DNA of 7,230 nucleotides from an uncultured Chloroflexota bacterium (lineage in GTDB: Bacteria; Chloroflexota; Limnocylindria; Limnocylindrales; Limnocylindraceae), in assembly GCA_903847005.1 (NCBI GenBank), contig CAINCM010000154.1:1-7230 (forward strand), written 5' to 3'. The notes beneath the pieces were generated by a model. That model worked only from the letters and a program-made list of their open reading frames with translations. It was not told where the DNA came from and did no database searches. Shown piece after piece: positions 1-5,256 of the stretch. The translations under genes and the position numbers were made by a program. Position 1 is the first letter of the stretch; each line of letters begins with the position of its first letter.

Positions 1-72
1 GTTCCCCGCTCGTGAAGGATAGCAGGGGGCACTGCAAGAGAGAGAGGTTGCGCGTGCGGGGTGAGCGCGGCT
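1..72. other. Unassigned noncoding edge segment with a weak hairpin
   Basis: No gene can be supported here. The segment lies downstream of the SAM hydrolase stop on the bottom strand. It holds an imperfect inverted repeat, CCCCGCT at 4-10 against AGCAGGGG at 21-28 with A24 bulged and a 10-nt loop. This could be part of a transcription end for the bottom-strand operon, but no T-run follows in either direction, so it is not a canonical terminator. Short open stretches cross the left edge without a recognisable protein. Confidence 0.25.
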
Positions 73-915
73 CTAGGTTCGCCTGATCACCACAGGGGTG
101 CGACGCGTCGCCCCATATCGTTCGGCGGCACTGCCACGGTTGACGGCGAGTGCCAAGCGTCCCGCGGAGTCGATGTAGCAGAGAGGCGCCTGCACTGGGA
201 CATCGCCGAAGCGGTTCGCCCAGACGGTCTCGATCTTGGTCGCGCCGACGCTGATGCTGAGTGGCTGCCCCGGCTCGAGCGCGCCGAGTGCACCGGTGAT
301 GTCGCCGCGATCGCCGGCCAGCACGAGCGTGCCGAAGCCATCCACGATCCGGACGACGGTGTGGAGCTCGCCCGCTCTCGCTTCGAGCGGGAGTGCGGCG
401 GCTGGAACGAGCAGCGACGCGTCGAGCGGGCTGCCAAGTTCGCCGAACGGGACGCCAGCGGCGATGTGGGCGGCGACGGGTGCAAAGAGGTCGCGGCCGT
501 GGAAGGTGTGGCTGCGGTTCGGGCCCCACCAGCGCTCGTCGTCGAGCACCACCACTGCGGCAACGCCACCCAGGGCATGCGCGGCGGGGAGGAGGAGTCC
601 GTTGTCGGGCCCGATCAGCACGTCGCCTCGGACGCAGCGAATCGCAATCGGCCGGCGCTGTGTCCCAACGCCCGGATCTACCACCGCCACATGCGCTCCC
701 ACCGGAAGATGAACGAGCGACTCCACGAGCGCCTCTGCGCCGGCCTCCACGTCGTACGGAGGGATCGCGTGCGTGAGGTCGAGCGTGCGAGCGCTCGGCG
801 TCATGGCGAGCACGACCCCGGAGAGCACGCCAGCAGATGGATCGCGCAGGCCGAAATCGGTCAAGAACGTGACCAGACGCAGATCTCCGACGATCGGACC
901 ACGCGGATCGTTCAT
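73..915 (-). CDS. SAM hydrolase / SAM hydroxide adenosyltransferase (DUF62 family)
   Basis: This 280-aa cytosolic protein belongs to the DUF62 family, which is related to the SAM-dependent fluorinase and chlorinase. Members use activated water to split S-adenosylmethionine into adenosine and methionine. Visible family motifs are TDFGLRD at residues 19-25, VDPGVG at 79-84, GPDNG at 102-106 and TFHGRDLFAP at 137-146. The family's Asp-Arg-His triad maps to D80, R87 and H139, and this spacing agrees with the archaeal SAM hydrolase as I remember it. The C-terminal domain ends in the usual pattern around NRGSAAERYG (259-268). The halogenases lack this triad, so hydrolysis is more likely than halogenation. 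It is the last gene of the bottom-strand operon. Its ATG lies 9 nt after the VOC gene stop with no clear Shine-Dalgarno, so translation is probably coupled. The physiological reason for destroying SAM is unclear for the family. Confidence 0.9.
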   Translation of the reverse strand: MNDPRGPIVGDLRLVTFLTDFGLRDPSAGVLSGVVLAMTPSARTLDLTHAIPPYDVEAGAEALVESLVHLPVGAHVAVVDPGVGTQRRPIAIRCVRGDVLIGPDNGLLLPAAHALGGVAAVVVLDDERWWGPNRSHTFHGRDLFAPVAAHIAAGVPFGELGSPLDASLLVPAAALPLEARAGELHTVVRIVDGFGTLVLAGDRGDITGALGALEPGQPLSISVGATKIETVWANRFGDVPVQAPLCYIDSAGRLALAVNRGSAAERYGATRRTPVVIRRT

Positions 916-924
916 AAGGGGAGT

Positions 925-1398
925 CTAGCCCCAGCGCGCGAGTTCGGCCTCTATGTTCAGCGGCAGGATGGCCGCATGTTCTGCAAACTCTCCCCACGCA
1001 GATGCGGGGACACTCCACATGATCTCGAACTCGTTCCCGTCTGGGTCCGCCCCATAGAGACTCTTGCTGACGCCGTGATCGCTTGCGCCGGTGAGCGCAC
1101 TGAGCTCTCCGAGCGTCTGCGCCGCTGCGGCAAGGTCGCGCATGCTCCCCACCTCCCAGGCCAGGTGGTAGAGGCCGGTGCTTCCGCGTGCTGCGCGAGG
1201 AGCCTCCGGACCCACCTCGAAGAGCCCGAGGTCGTGATGGTTCTCGGTGTTGGCGGCGCGCATGAAGATCGCCTTCCCGCCGAACTCCTCTCCCGCGATC
1301 ACGAACCCGAACGCCTTGCGGTAGAACTCTGCCGCCGCCTTCGCACTGCGCACATAGAGCACCGCGTGATTCAGCCGCGTGACGTTGAAGCCGCTCAT
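925..1398 (-). CDS. VOC-superfamily (glyoxalase/extradiol dioxygenase fold) protein
   Basis: This 157-aa protein has the paired beta-alpha-beta-beta-beta units of the vicinal oxygen chelate fold. The first unit begins near residue 8 (LNHAVLYV) and the second near residue 76 (LYHLAWEV). The expected metal ligands are visible as H11, H78 and E125. The signature YGADPDGNEFEI at 115-126 is typical of catechol-2,3-dioxygenase-like members, including Y115 and the DPDGN turn. A short tail of about 30 residues follows. The metal site looks intact, so an enzyme (dioxygenase, lyase or isomerase) is more likely than a metal-free binding protein, but the substrate cannot be named. Its ATG overlaps the stop of the upstream membrane-protein gene in an ATGA arrangement at 1395-1398, which implies translational coupling within the MarR-flanked operon. 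Confidence 0.85.
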   Translation of the reverse strand: MSGFNVTRLNHAVLYVRSAKAAAEFYRKAFGFVIAGEEFGGKAIFMRAANTENHHDLGLFEVGPEAPRAARGSTGLYHLAWEVGSMRDLAAAAQTLGELSALTGASDHGVSKSLYGADPDGNEFEIMWSVPASAWGEFAEHAAILPLNIEAELARWG

Positions 1399-1802
1399 GC
1401 CGGGACCTGTCTCCCGATGAATCGCTGCACCGCCGCATAGGTTGTCACGTGCAAGATCGAATAGACGATCCCGAATCCACCGCGAAACTCGTTGTACGTG
1501 GTGTCAGCCGGATTGAACGGCGAGATTGGAAGGTTCCCCGCACCGAGTGCAAGTGGCGACACGAACGAGACGAGCAGGATCGCAAGCGAGATGCCGCCCC
1601 ATCGGGTCCGTGCTCCAGCGGCGGTGAATCGGCTCGCGACGATCGCTGCGGCCGCGGTGGCGCCGATCGACGCGAAGACCACACCGCCGAAGAAGGTGGA
1701 CTCGCCGAGACTGGGGACAAGGCCGATGAGCGACGCCGCGACCCAGAGTGCCACGTTGATCGCAACGGCCGTCGCGGCGCTCTTCACGAATGCGCCGCGC
1801 AT
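1395..1802 (-). CDS. Four-TM small membrane protein, DUF6069-like
   Basis: This 135-aa, strongly hydrophobic protein has four likely transmembrane segments at about residues 8-29, 37-59, 68-88 and 109-127. A short basic loop (ARTRWG, 64-69) lies between TM2 and TM3. The last helix carries a histidine (LHVTTYAAVQRF, 117-128), as in the small actinobacterial membrane family DUF6069. I place it there by overall layout, not by a diagnostic motif. No enzymatic residues are evident and the function is unknown. The start ATG shares one base with the stop of the LUD gene (TGATG, 1800-1804). A GAGGAG stretch about 11 nt upstream, inside the end of the LUD gene, could serve as its ribosome binding site. 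It is certainly co-transcribed with its neighbours. Confidence 0.72.
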   Translation of the reverse strand: MRGAFVKSAATAVAINVALWVAASLIGLVPSLGESTFFGGVVFASIGATAAAAIVASRFTAAGARTRWGGISLAILLVSFVSPLALGAGNLPISPFNPADTTYNEFRGGFGIVYSILHVTTYAAVQRFIGRQVPA

Positions 1803-2413
1803 CAGAAGCCGAGCTCCTCTGCGACGATGATGACGTCGATGCGGCCCGGCTGCTCGCCGTGCAGCACAAGCGACTTGTTGATCGCGCTGTTGACGCCGTA
1901 TGCCGCCTGTGCGCGCACGTCCTCCAGCGGCAGCGTATAGGTCTCGATTCGCTCGTTCGCTTCGGCGAGGTCCTTCACGATCTTCTGCGCGCCGACGACA
2001 AAGACCACGTGGCCTGCGCCGTAGGCGTATGCAGGAAGCTGCGAACCGGTCGCAGAGGCGACCACGAGCTTGCCATCTTCGGTGACGGCGTGGACGCTTC
2101 CGGCCGCAAATGCCGGAGCGGAACCGATCGCGCGCATCTGCGCACCCTGCGTGTTCCGGTCGAGCGCATACATCTTGTCGCGCAGGCTCACGTATGGCGC
2201 CGCGTTCAAGGCGTCCGCGATCCCCGTTGCCTCGAGGGTCGCCGAGGTGAAGGTGAAGACTTCGGCTCCCGCTGGAATGATCTTCAGCACCGCCGCCTTG
2301 GCCGCCGCGGCGTCTGGAACGCTCTGTGCGGCGAACCCTTGTGCGTTGAGCGCCGCAACCGCCTTCGCGATGCGGGCCGCGTCCGCCACCTGTTTGAATC
2401 GTGCTGCTGACAT
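1802..2413 (-). CDS. LUD-domain protein (LutC/YkgG family)
   Basis: This 203-aa protein is essentially one LUD domain (lactate utilisation domain, formerly DUF162). The family fold is related to sugar-phosphate isomerases. Family features are the segment around VTEDGKLVVASATGSQ (110-125), the following AYAYGAGHVVFVVGAQKIV stretch (129-147), the LPLED motif (161-165) and the C-terminal ending RIDVIIVAEELGF (191-203). In LutABC, LutC is a subunit of an iron-sulfur lactate dehydrogenase, but no LutA or LutB partner lies nearby. This is therefore a stand-alone LUD protein of unknown role, and calling it a lactate enzyme would go too far. The start is supported by an AAGGAGGG Shine-Dalgarno sequence about 6 nt upstream. 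It is the first gene of the operon and lies divergent from a MarR regulator whose probable operators overlap its promoter. Confidence 0.87.
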   Translation of the reverse strand: MSAARFKQVADAARIAKAVAALNAQGFAAQSVPDAAAAKAAVLKIIPAGAEVFTFTSATLEATGIADALNAAPYVSLRDKMYALDRNTQGAQMRAIGSAPAFAAGSVHAVTEDGKLVVASATGSQLPAYAYGAGHVVFVVGAQKIVKDLAEANERIETYTLPLEDVRAQAAYGVNSAINKSLVLHGEQPGRIDVIIVAEELGF

Positions 2414-2476
2414 CAGGTCCCTCCTTGCCTACGGCTCCTCACCGTATTCTGCCGCCTGCCGCACACGCGGGAGGTC

Positions 2477-2490
2477 GTTGCGTATGCAAC
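2477..2490. promoter_or_regulatory. Probable MarR operator O1 (GTTGC-N4-GCAAC)
   Basis: This is a perfect inverted repeat with 5-bp arms, GTTGC and GCAAC, around GTAT. It begins at the LUD -10 box and covers the predicted start of transcription. Size and symmetry fit the operators bound by dimeric MarR-family regulators, and a MarR gene lies immediately next to it. Assignment rests on symmetry, a second copy nearby and position. Confidence 0.55.
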
Positions 2491-2517
2491 TATATCCCTT
2501 GACGCAGATGTTTGCAA
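2489..2517 (-). promoter_or_regulatory. Probable sigma70-type promoter of the LUD operon
   Basis: Read on the bottom strand, TTGCAA (-35, 2517-2512) is followed by a 17-nt spacer and TATAGT (-10, 2494-2489, five of six consensus bases). Transcription would start near 2482 and leave a leader of about 70 nt that contains the ribosome binding site. Both boxes touch the TTGC/GCAA dyads described separately, so repressor binding would block this promoter directly. Confidence 0.6.
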
Positions 2518-2527
2518 GTGCAACTAT
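2499..2527 (+). promoter_or_regulatory. Probable MarR gene promoter, leaderless
   Basis: TTGACG (-35, 2499-2504, five of six consensus bases) is followed by 17 nt and AACTAT (2522-2527). That weak -10 is preceded by TGC at 2519-2521, an extended -10 element. Transcription would begin at about 2534-2536, at or next to the ATG at 2536, which fits the lack of a Shine-Dalgarno sequence before the gene. Confidence 0.42.
2512..2523. promoter_or_regulatory. Probable MarR operator O2 (TTGCA-AG-TGCAA)
   Basis: This second dyad shares the TTGC-N4-GCAA core with O1 and has perfect TTGCA/TGCAA arms. It contains the LUD -35 on the bottom strand and lies in the -35/-10 spacer of the MarR promoter on the top strand. 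A third half-site, TTGCA at 2527-2531, forms another inverted pair with TGCAA at 2519-2523. One repressor could therefore shut both directions, giving autoregulation. Confidence 0.5.
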
Positions 2528-2535
2528 TGCAACGC

Positions 2536-3066
2536 ATGGCAACAGCAGACCAGCTCCCGAATGCGCACCTCGACAAGCTCTCCACGATCCTGGGGAGCGA
2601 TGCGCGCACGCTGCTCGATCCCGCTGTCGCTCGCGCCTGGATCGCCTTCCTCACCGCCTACGGACGCGTCACACGCGCACTCTCTGCGGAGCTGATGGAT
2701 GGCGCGGGCATGAGCCTGGCGGACTTCGACGTGATGGCGCAACTCGCCGGCGCGGAGGGATACGCGCTGCGGATGAGCGAACTCGCCGACGCGGCACTCA
2801 TCTCGAAGAGCGGCCTCACGCGTCGCGTGGATCGACTCGCAGTGAACGGCTGGGTGACACGCCGGCGCTGCACCGAAGACGGCCGCGTGCACTGGGCAAC
2901 GTTGACGCCGCTCGGGGTCAGGGCGTTCAGATCAGCAGCGCCCGGACATCTGCGCGCCGTCGCCGAGCGATTCGGCGCGTCGCTTCCTGCGAGCGAGATG
3001 GATCGCCTCACCCGTGACCTGATGAATATCGCAGCGAAGAGCGCGGAGGCCGCACCGCTCGATTAG
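2536..3066 (+). CDS. MarR-family winged-helix transcriptional regulator
   Basis: This 176-aa dimeric DNA-binding repressor has the MarR layout. A helical dimerisation region lies at about 30-60, the winged helix follows (helices from SLADFDVMAQLA at 60-71 to MSELADAALI at 80-89), and the recognition helix is SKSGLTRRVDRLAVNGWV at 90-107. The wing at 109-127 contains the usual D-x-R (D115, R117) and the LTPLG turn. A lone cysteine, C112, sits in the wing. I see no clear redox pair of the OhrR type, so the ligand is unknown. I chose ATG 2536 because a promoter places transcription start there and because the in-frame TTG at 2512 lies inside the likely operator. It is divergent from the LUD operon, which is its likely target, and its tail overlaps the convergent SufE gene by 4 nt. 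Confidence 0.9.
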   Translation: MATADQLPNAHLDKLSTILGSDARTLLDPAVARAWIAFLTAYGRVTRALSAELMDGAGMSLADFDVMAQLAGAEGYALRMSELADAALISKSGLTRRVDRLAVNGWVTRRRCTEDGRVHWATLTPLGVRAFRSAAPGHLRAVAERFGASLPASEMDRLTRDLMNIAAKSAEAAPLD

Positions 3067-3509
3067 GCGGTCGTCGCCGCTCGCACCTGTCGCTGGATCC
3101 GTGCAAGGAGTCCGGTCGCACCCCGCATCCGCAACGGAGAGACGAGTTCCGTCAAGCCGAGTTGCAGCGGTGCGGCCGCCGGAACGGCGAGCACCTCTGC
3201 GGGGGTGAGTCCGTCGAGTCCGAGTTGCATGATGCTTGCAAATGCACGCGTTGTCGGGGACTCCTGCGGTGCGGTTGCGTGGATGTGCACCGAGTCGGCC
3301 TTCACCTCGGCAACGGCAAAGAGCGGCGACTGGCACTCTTCGACGCGCTCCATGAGGTCTTCCCGCGACGCGTACGGCTCGGGGAGCGGCTTCAGGCGAT
3401 CGGCGTATTCGAGGAGAAGTTCGAGACGCAATTCGCGCGGCGTGTCCGCAAAGTCGGCGGCAACCGCCGCGAGTCCGGGTGGGAGCTGCGCTGCGGTCGA
3501 TTCCGACAT
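3063..3509 (-). CDS. SufE-family sulfur acceptor protein
   Basis: This 148-aa protein resembles SufE, which takes persulfide sulfur from a cysteine desulfurase and stimulates Fe-S cluster building. The key motif is ECQSPLF at 58-64, where C59 corresponds to the sulfur-accepting cysteine of the family's conserved CQS loop. The conserved N-terminal stretch with LLLEYADRLKPLP (31-43) and the later LSPAE-like turn LTPAEVL (101-107) also match. The same frame stays open upstream to 3788, but that part is an arginine-rich shadow of the rhodanese gene. ATG 3509 gives the family-sized product. It starts 29 nt after the rhodanese stop with no obvious Shine-Dalgarno. A rhodanese-SufE pair also occurs in mycobacteria, and no SufS or SufBCD gene is present here, so a partner in sulfane-sulfur transfer is inferred. 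Confidence 0.88.
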   Translation of the reverse strand: MSESTAAQLPPGLAAVAADFADTPRELRLELLLEYADRLKPLPEPYASREDLMERVEECQSPLFAVAEVKADSVHIHATAPQESPTTRAFASIMQLGLDGLTPAEVLAVPAAAPLQLGLTELVSPLRMRGATGLLARIQRQVRAATTA

Positions 3510-3538
3510 CGTGTGAGCCGTGTCCGACGTGCCCGTGC

Positions 3539-4426
3539 CTACTCGGCGCCGACGGCGATCGGGAGCCGAACGGCGTTGCCCCACTCGGACCAGGAACCGT
3601 CGTAGTTGCGCACGTTCTTGAACCCGAGCAGGTAGGTGAGCACGAACCAGGTGTGACTCGATCGCTCGCCGATGCGGCAGTAGGCGATGACGTCGTCGCC
3701 CGTCGAGAGGCCCTTCTCGCCTTCGTAGATGGCGCGGAGCTCGGCGACTCCCTTGAACGTGCCGTCGTCCTGTGCGGCGCGCTTCCACGGCACCGACTTG
3801 GCGCCCGGAATGTGGCCACCGCGGAGCGTCCCCTCCTGCGGGTAGTCCGGCATGTGCGTCAGCTCGCCGCTGAACTCCTGTGGCGAACGGACGTCCACCA
3901 TGCAGCCCTTCGCGTTGACATGTTCGAGCACCTGCTCACGGTAGGCACGGAGTTCGCGGTCGTTGCGCGGCGAGACCGGATAGGTCGTTGTCTCGCGCGT
4001 CGGCACCACCTTGGTCATCTCGCGGCCCTCGGCCTCCCACTTCTGTCGTCCTCCGTCGAGGAGGCGAACATCTTCGTGGCCGAAGAGGCGAAAGACCCAG
4101 AGCGCGTACGCCGCCCACCAGTTCGACTTGTCGCCGTAGAAGACGACCGTGCTCTCTCGGCTGATCCCCTTGCGCGACATCAGCGCCGCAAACCCCTCAG
4201 GGCCGACGTAGTCGCGGCTGACAGGATCATTGAGGTCGGTGTGCCAATCCACCTTGATGCTTCCCGGGATGTGCCCGGTCTCGTAGAGAAGCGTGTCTTC
4301 GTCGGACTCGACCACCACGAGACCGGGCGTGTTCAGATTGGCGGCGAGCCACTCCGTCGAGACGAGCGCGCCGGGGGTGGCGTACTCCTGGAACTTCGGG
4401 TTCGGATCAAATGGCACCTGACTCAT
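3539..4426 (-). CDS. sseA: Thiosulfate sulfurtransferase (two-domain rhodanese, SseA/CysA2-like)
   Basis: This 295-aa tandem-rhodanese protein moves sulfane sulfur from a donor such as thiosulfate to a thiophilic acceptor. The N-terminal domain (about 20-140) contains GHIPG (51-55) and a [10 protein letters not shown] loop (96-105) with aspartate where a catalytic cysteine would be, so it is the structural domain. The C-terminal domain (about 160-290) has VDVRSPQEF (177-185), a second GHIPG (204-208) and the active loop CRIGERS at 250-256 with catalytic C250. That loop is typical of actinobacterial SseA/CysA enzymes and differs from the CGSGVT-type loop of mercaptopyruvate sulfurtransferases. 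An AAGGAG sequence at 4440-4435, 8 nt before the ATG, supports the start. It is followed by SufE. A short cysteine-ending ORF and paired RNA segments precede it. The exact symbol is by resemblance only. Confidence 0.92.
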   Translation of the reverse strand: MSQVPFDPNPKFQEYATPGALVSTEWLAANLNTPGLVVVESDEDTLLYETGHIPGSIKVDWHTDLNDPVSRDYVGPEGFAALMSRKGISRESTVVFYGDKSNWWAAYALWVFRLFGHEDVRLLDGGRQKWEAEGREMTKVVPTRETTTYPVSPRNDRELRAYREQVLEHVNAKGCMVDVRSPQEFSGELTHMPDYPQEGTLRGGHIPGAKSVPWKRAAQDDGTFKGVAELRAIYEGEKGLSTGDDVIAYCRIGERSSHTWFVLTYLLGFKNVRNYDGSWSEWGNAVRLPIAVGAE

Positions 4427-4434
4427 GTTGCTGT

Positions 4435-4440
4435 CTCCTT
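4435..4440 (-). promoter_or_regulatory. Rhodanese ribosome binding site, possibly sequestered
   Basis: Bottom strand AAGGAG (4440-4435) lies 8 nt before the ATG at 4426. The overlapping bases GAGAC (4437-4433) are complementary to GUCUC at 4463-4459 upstream in the same RNA. A 5-bp stem with a 21-nt loop could therefore hide the site. The pairing is short and by itself could be chance. Confidence 0.5.
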
Positions 4441-4460
4441 GATGGCTACTTGGGGGTTGA

Positions 4461-4508
4461 GACTCTCTTCGAGTCGATCTGGCGCAGCGCGAGCGTCAAC
4501 AGATCGAC
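4461..4508 (-). promoter_or_regulatory. Putative attenuator: mutually exclusive RNA stems
   Basis: In the bottom-strand transcript, arm 1 GUCGAUCUG (4508-4500) pairs perfectly over 9 bp with arm 2 CAGAUCGAC (4481-4473) around an 18-nt loop. Arm 3 GACUC (4475-4471) shares three bases with arm 2 and pairs with arm 4 GAGUC (4465-4461) around a 5-nt loop. Arm 4 in turn overlaps GUCUC (4463-4459), which can pair with the rhodanese ribosome binding site. Arm 1 lies over the last codons of the short ORF, including the first two bases of its cysteine codon. No U-run follows, so control of translation fits better than a terminator. Confidence 0.42.
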
Positions 4509-4546
4509 GGTTCGCCCTCAAGTGCTCGGAGCTGCGTGCTGGTCAT
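4496..4546 (-). CDS. Short upstream ORF ending in Cys-stop (candidate leader peptide)
   Basis: This is a 16-codon ORF with the sequence MTSTQLRALEGEPSIC and a TGA stop. It lies 69 nt upstream of the rhodanese ATG in the same transcript. It has no ribosome binding site, but an extended -10 places the first transcribed base at the A of its ATG, so it would be translated as a leaderless ORF. The last codon is UGU for cysteine, and the downstream genes handle sulfur. Leaderless cysteine-containing short ORFs that act as cysteine-responsive attenuators before sulfur operons are known in mycobacteria, where they are cysteine-rich. This one has a single cysteine. A chance ORF of this length is easily found, so support comes from the promoter geometry, the terminal cysteine codon and the overlap with an RNA stem. 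Confidence 0.5.
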   Translation of the reverse strand: MTSTQLRALEGEPSIC

Positions 4547-4552
4547 GCCCTG

Positions 4553-4561
4553 AAGATACCA
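4553..4561 (-). promoter_or_regulatory. Extended -10 promoter for the leader ORF and rhodanese-SufE operon
   Basis: Bottom strand TGG-TATCTT runs from 4561 to 4553. It is an extended -10 (TGn) plus a hexamer matching four of six consensus bases, ending exactly 6 nt before the ATG at 4546. No convincing -35 is seen at 17 nt, as is common for extended -10 promoters. The same -10 to ATG distance occurs at the pirin gene. Confidence 0.48.
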
Positions 4562-4594
4562 GAGGGGCCCTTGTCAGAGCCGCCGTTTCGTTCG

Positions 4595-5236
4595 CTAGCC
4601 GAGCAGCGGAAGGAGAAGGCGTCGCGCGCCGTCCGCGAAGATGCCGATCGCGAACGCAGCGAACATGAGCGCAGAGATCAGGGAGACGGCGCGAATCGTG
4701 CGCGGACCGGTGAAGCGGCGCGTGGCGCCGACGACCCCTGCGAGGACGGCCGAGTGCGCCACCGCAGCGGCGCCGAAACCGGAGATGAACGGGACGAACC
4801 CGGCGAGGTCCGCCGCCTGCGAGGCGACGACACTCCCTCCGACCGTGGCGGTCCAGAGGATCAGCGTCGGCGAGCTGAGCGCGACGCCGAGACCGAGTGC
4901 GATGGCGCCGAGTCCGTTGGCGCGTCGCAGCGGAGACGACTCGTCGATGCTTCCGCCGCGCACGGCGTCGCGAAGTGCGGCGGCGGCGAACCAGCAGAGC
5001 ACGCCGCTTCCGCCGAGCCACAGGACCCAGGCGGCGGGCGGCCAGGAGAGCAGCACGCTGACGCCGAGGGCACCTGCGCATGCCCAGATCACGTCGCCGA
5101 TGCACGAGCCGAGTCCGATGAGGAAGGCGGGGAGCGCGCCGCGATCGATGGCGGTGCGCACGATCATCACGTTGACGACACCGAGTTCGATGTTGATGGA
5201 GAAGGCGAGCGCGGCGCCGAGGAGGAAGAGCTCCAC
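4595..5236 (-). CDS. LysE/RhtB-type membrane exporter
   Basis: This 213-aa integral membrane protein has about six hydrophobic segments, at roughly residues 3-26, 37-62, 68-90, 108-136, 145-170 and 183-203. That is the size and layout of the LysE/RhtB superfamily, which exports amino acids and other small solutes. The stretch after TM1 (RTAIDRGALPAFLIGLG, 27-43) followed by GD (47-48) matches the family's conserved loop and glycine-rich second helix, and SPTLILW (122-128) stands where members usually carry an NP motif. The usual GPN near the end of TM1 is replaced by GVVN (19-22). The start is GTG at 5236, 20 nt after the pirin stop, with only a weak ribosome binding site. It is probably co-transcribed with pirin. 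The solute is unknown; cysteine or another amino acid would be speculation. Confidence 0.75.
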   Translation of the reverse strand: MELFLLGAALAFSINIELGVVNVMIVRTAIDRGALPAFLIGLGSCIGDVIWACAGALGVSVLLSWPPAAWVLWLGGSGVLCWFAAAALRDAVRGGSIDESSPLRRANGLGAIALGLGVALSSPTLILWTATVGGSVVASQAADLAGFVPFISGFGAAAVAHSAVLAGVVGATRRFTGPRTIRAVSLISALMFAAFAIGIFADGARRLLLPLLG

Positions 5237-5256
5237 GGAGATCTACCCGGATCTGG

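Noticed and set aside
61..1440. 459-codon open frame on the top strand
   Set aside because: It runs antisense to the SAM hydrolase and VOC genes, both with clear family motifs, and has low-complexity Arg/Glu/His-rich composition.
2512..2535. TTG start adding eight residues to the MarR protein
   Set aside because: It would put the coding start within the likely operator and the promoter's -35/-10 spacer, and it has no Shine-Dalgarno sequence. ATG 2536 fits the predicted transcription start.
3510..3788. N-terminal extension of SufE in the same frame
   Set aside because: The extra 93 codons are Arg-rich and overlap the rhodanese coding region out of frame. SufE homology begins after ATG 3509, which gives a normal family length.
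4555..4580. GGGCCC-centred near-palindrome downstream of the LysE-type gene as a terminator
   Set aside because: The symmetric core is very short, has no loop, and no T-run follows on the bottom strand; it also lies directly before the extended -10.
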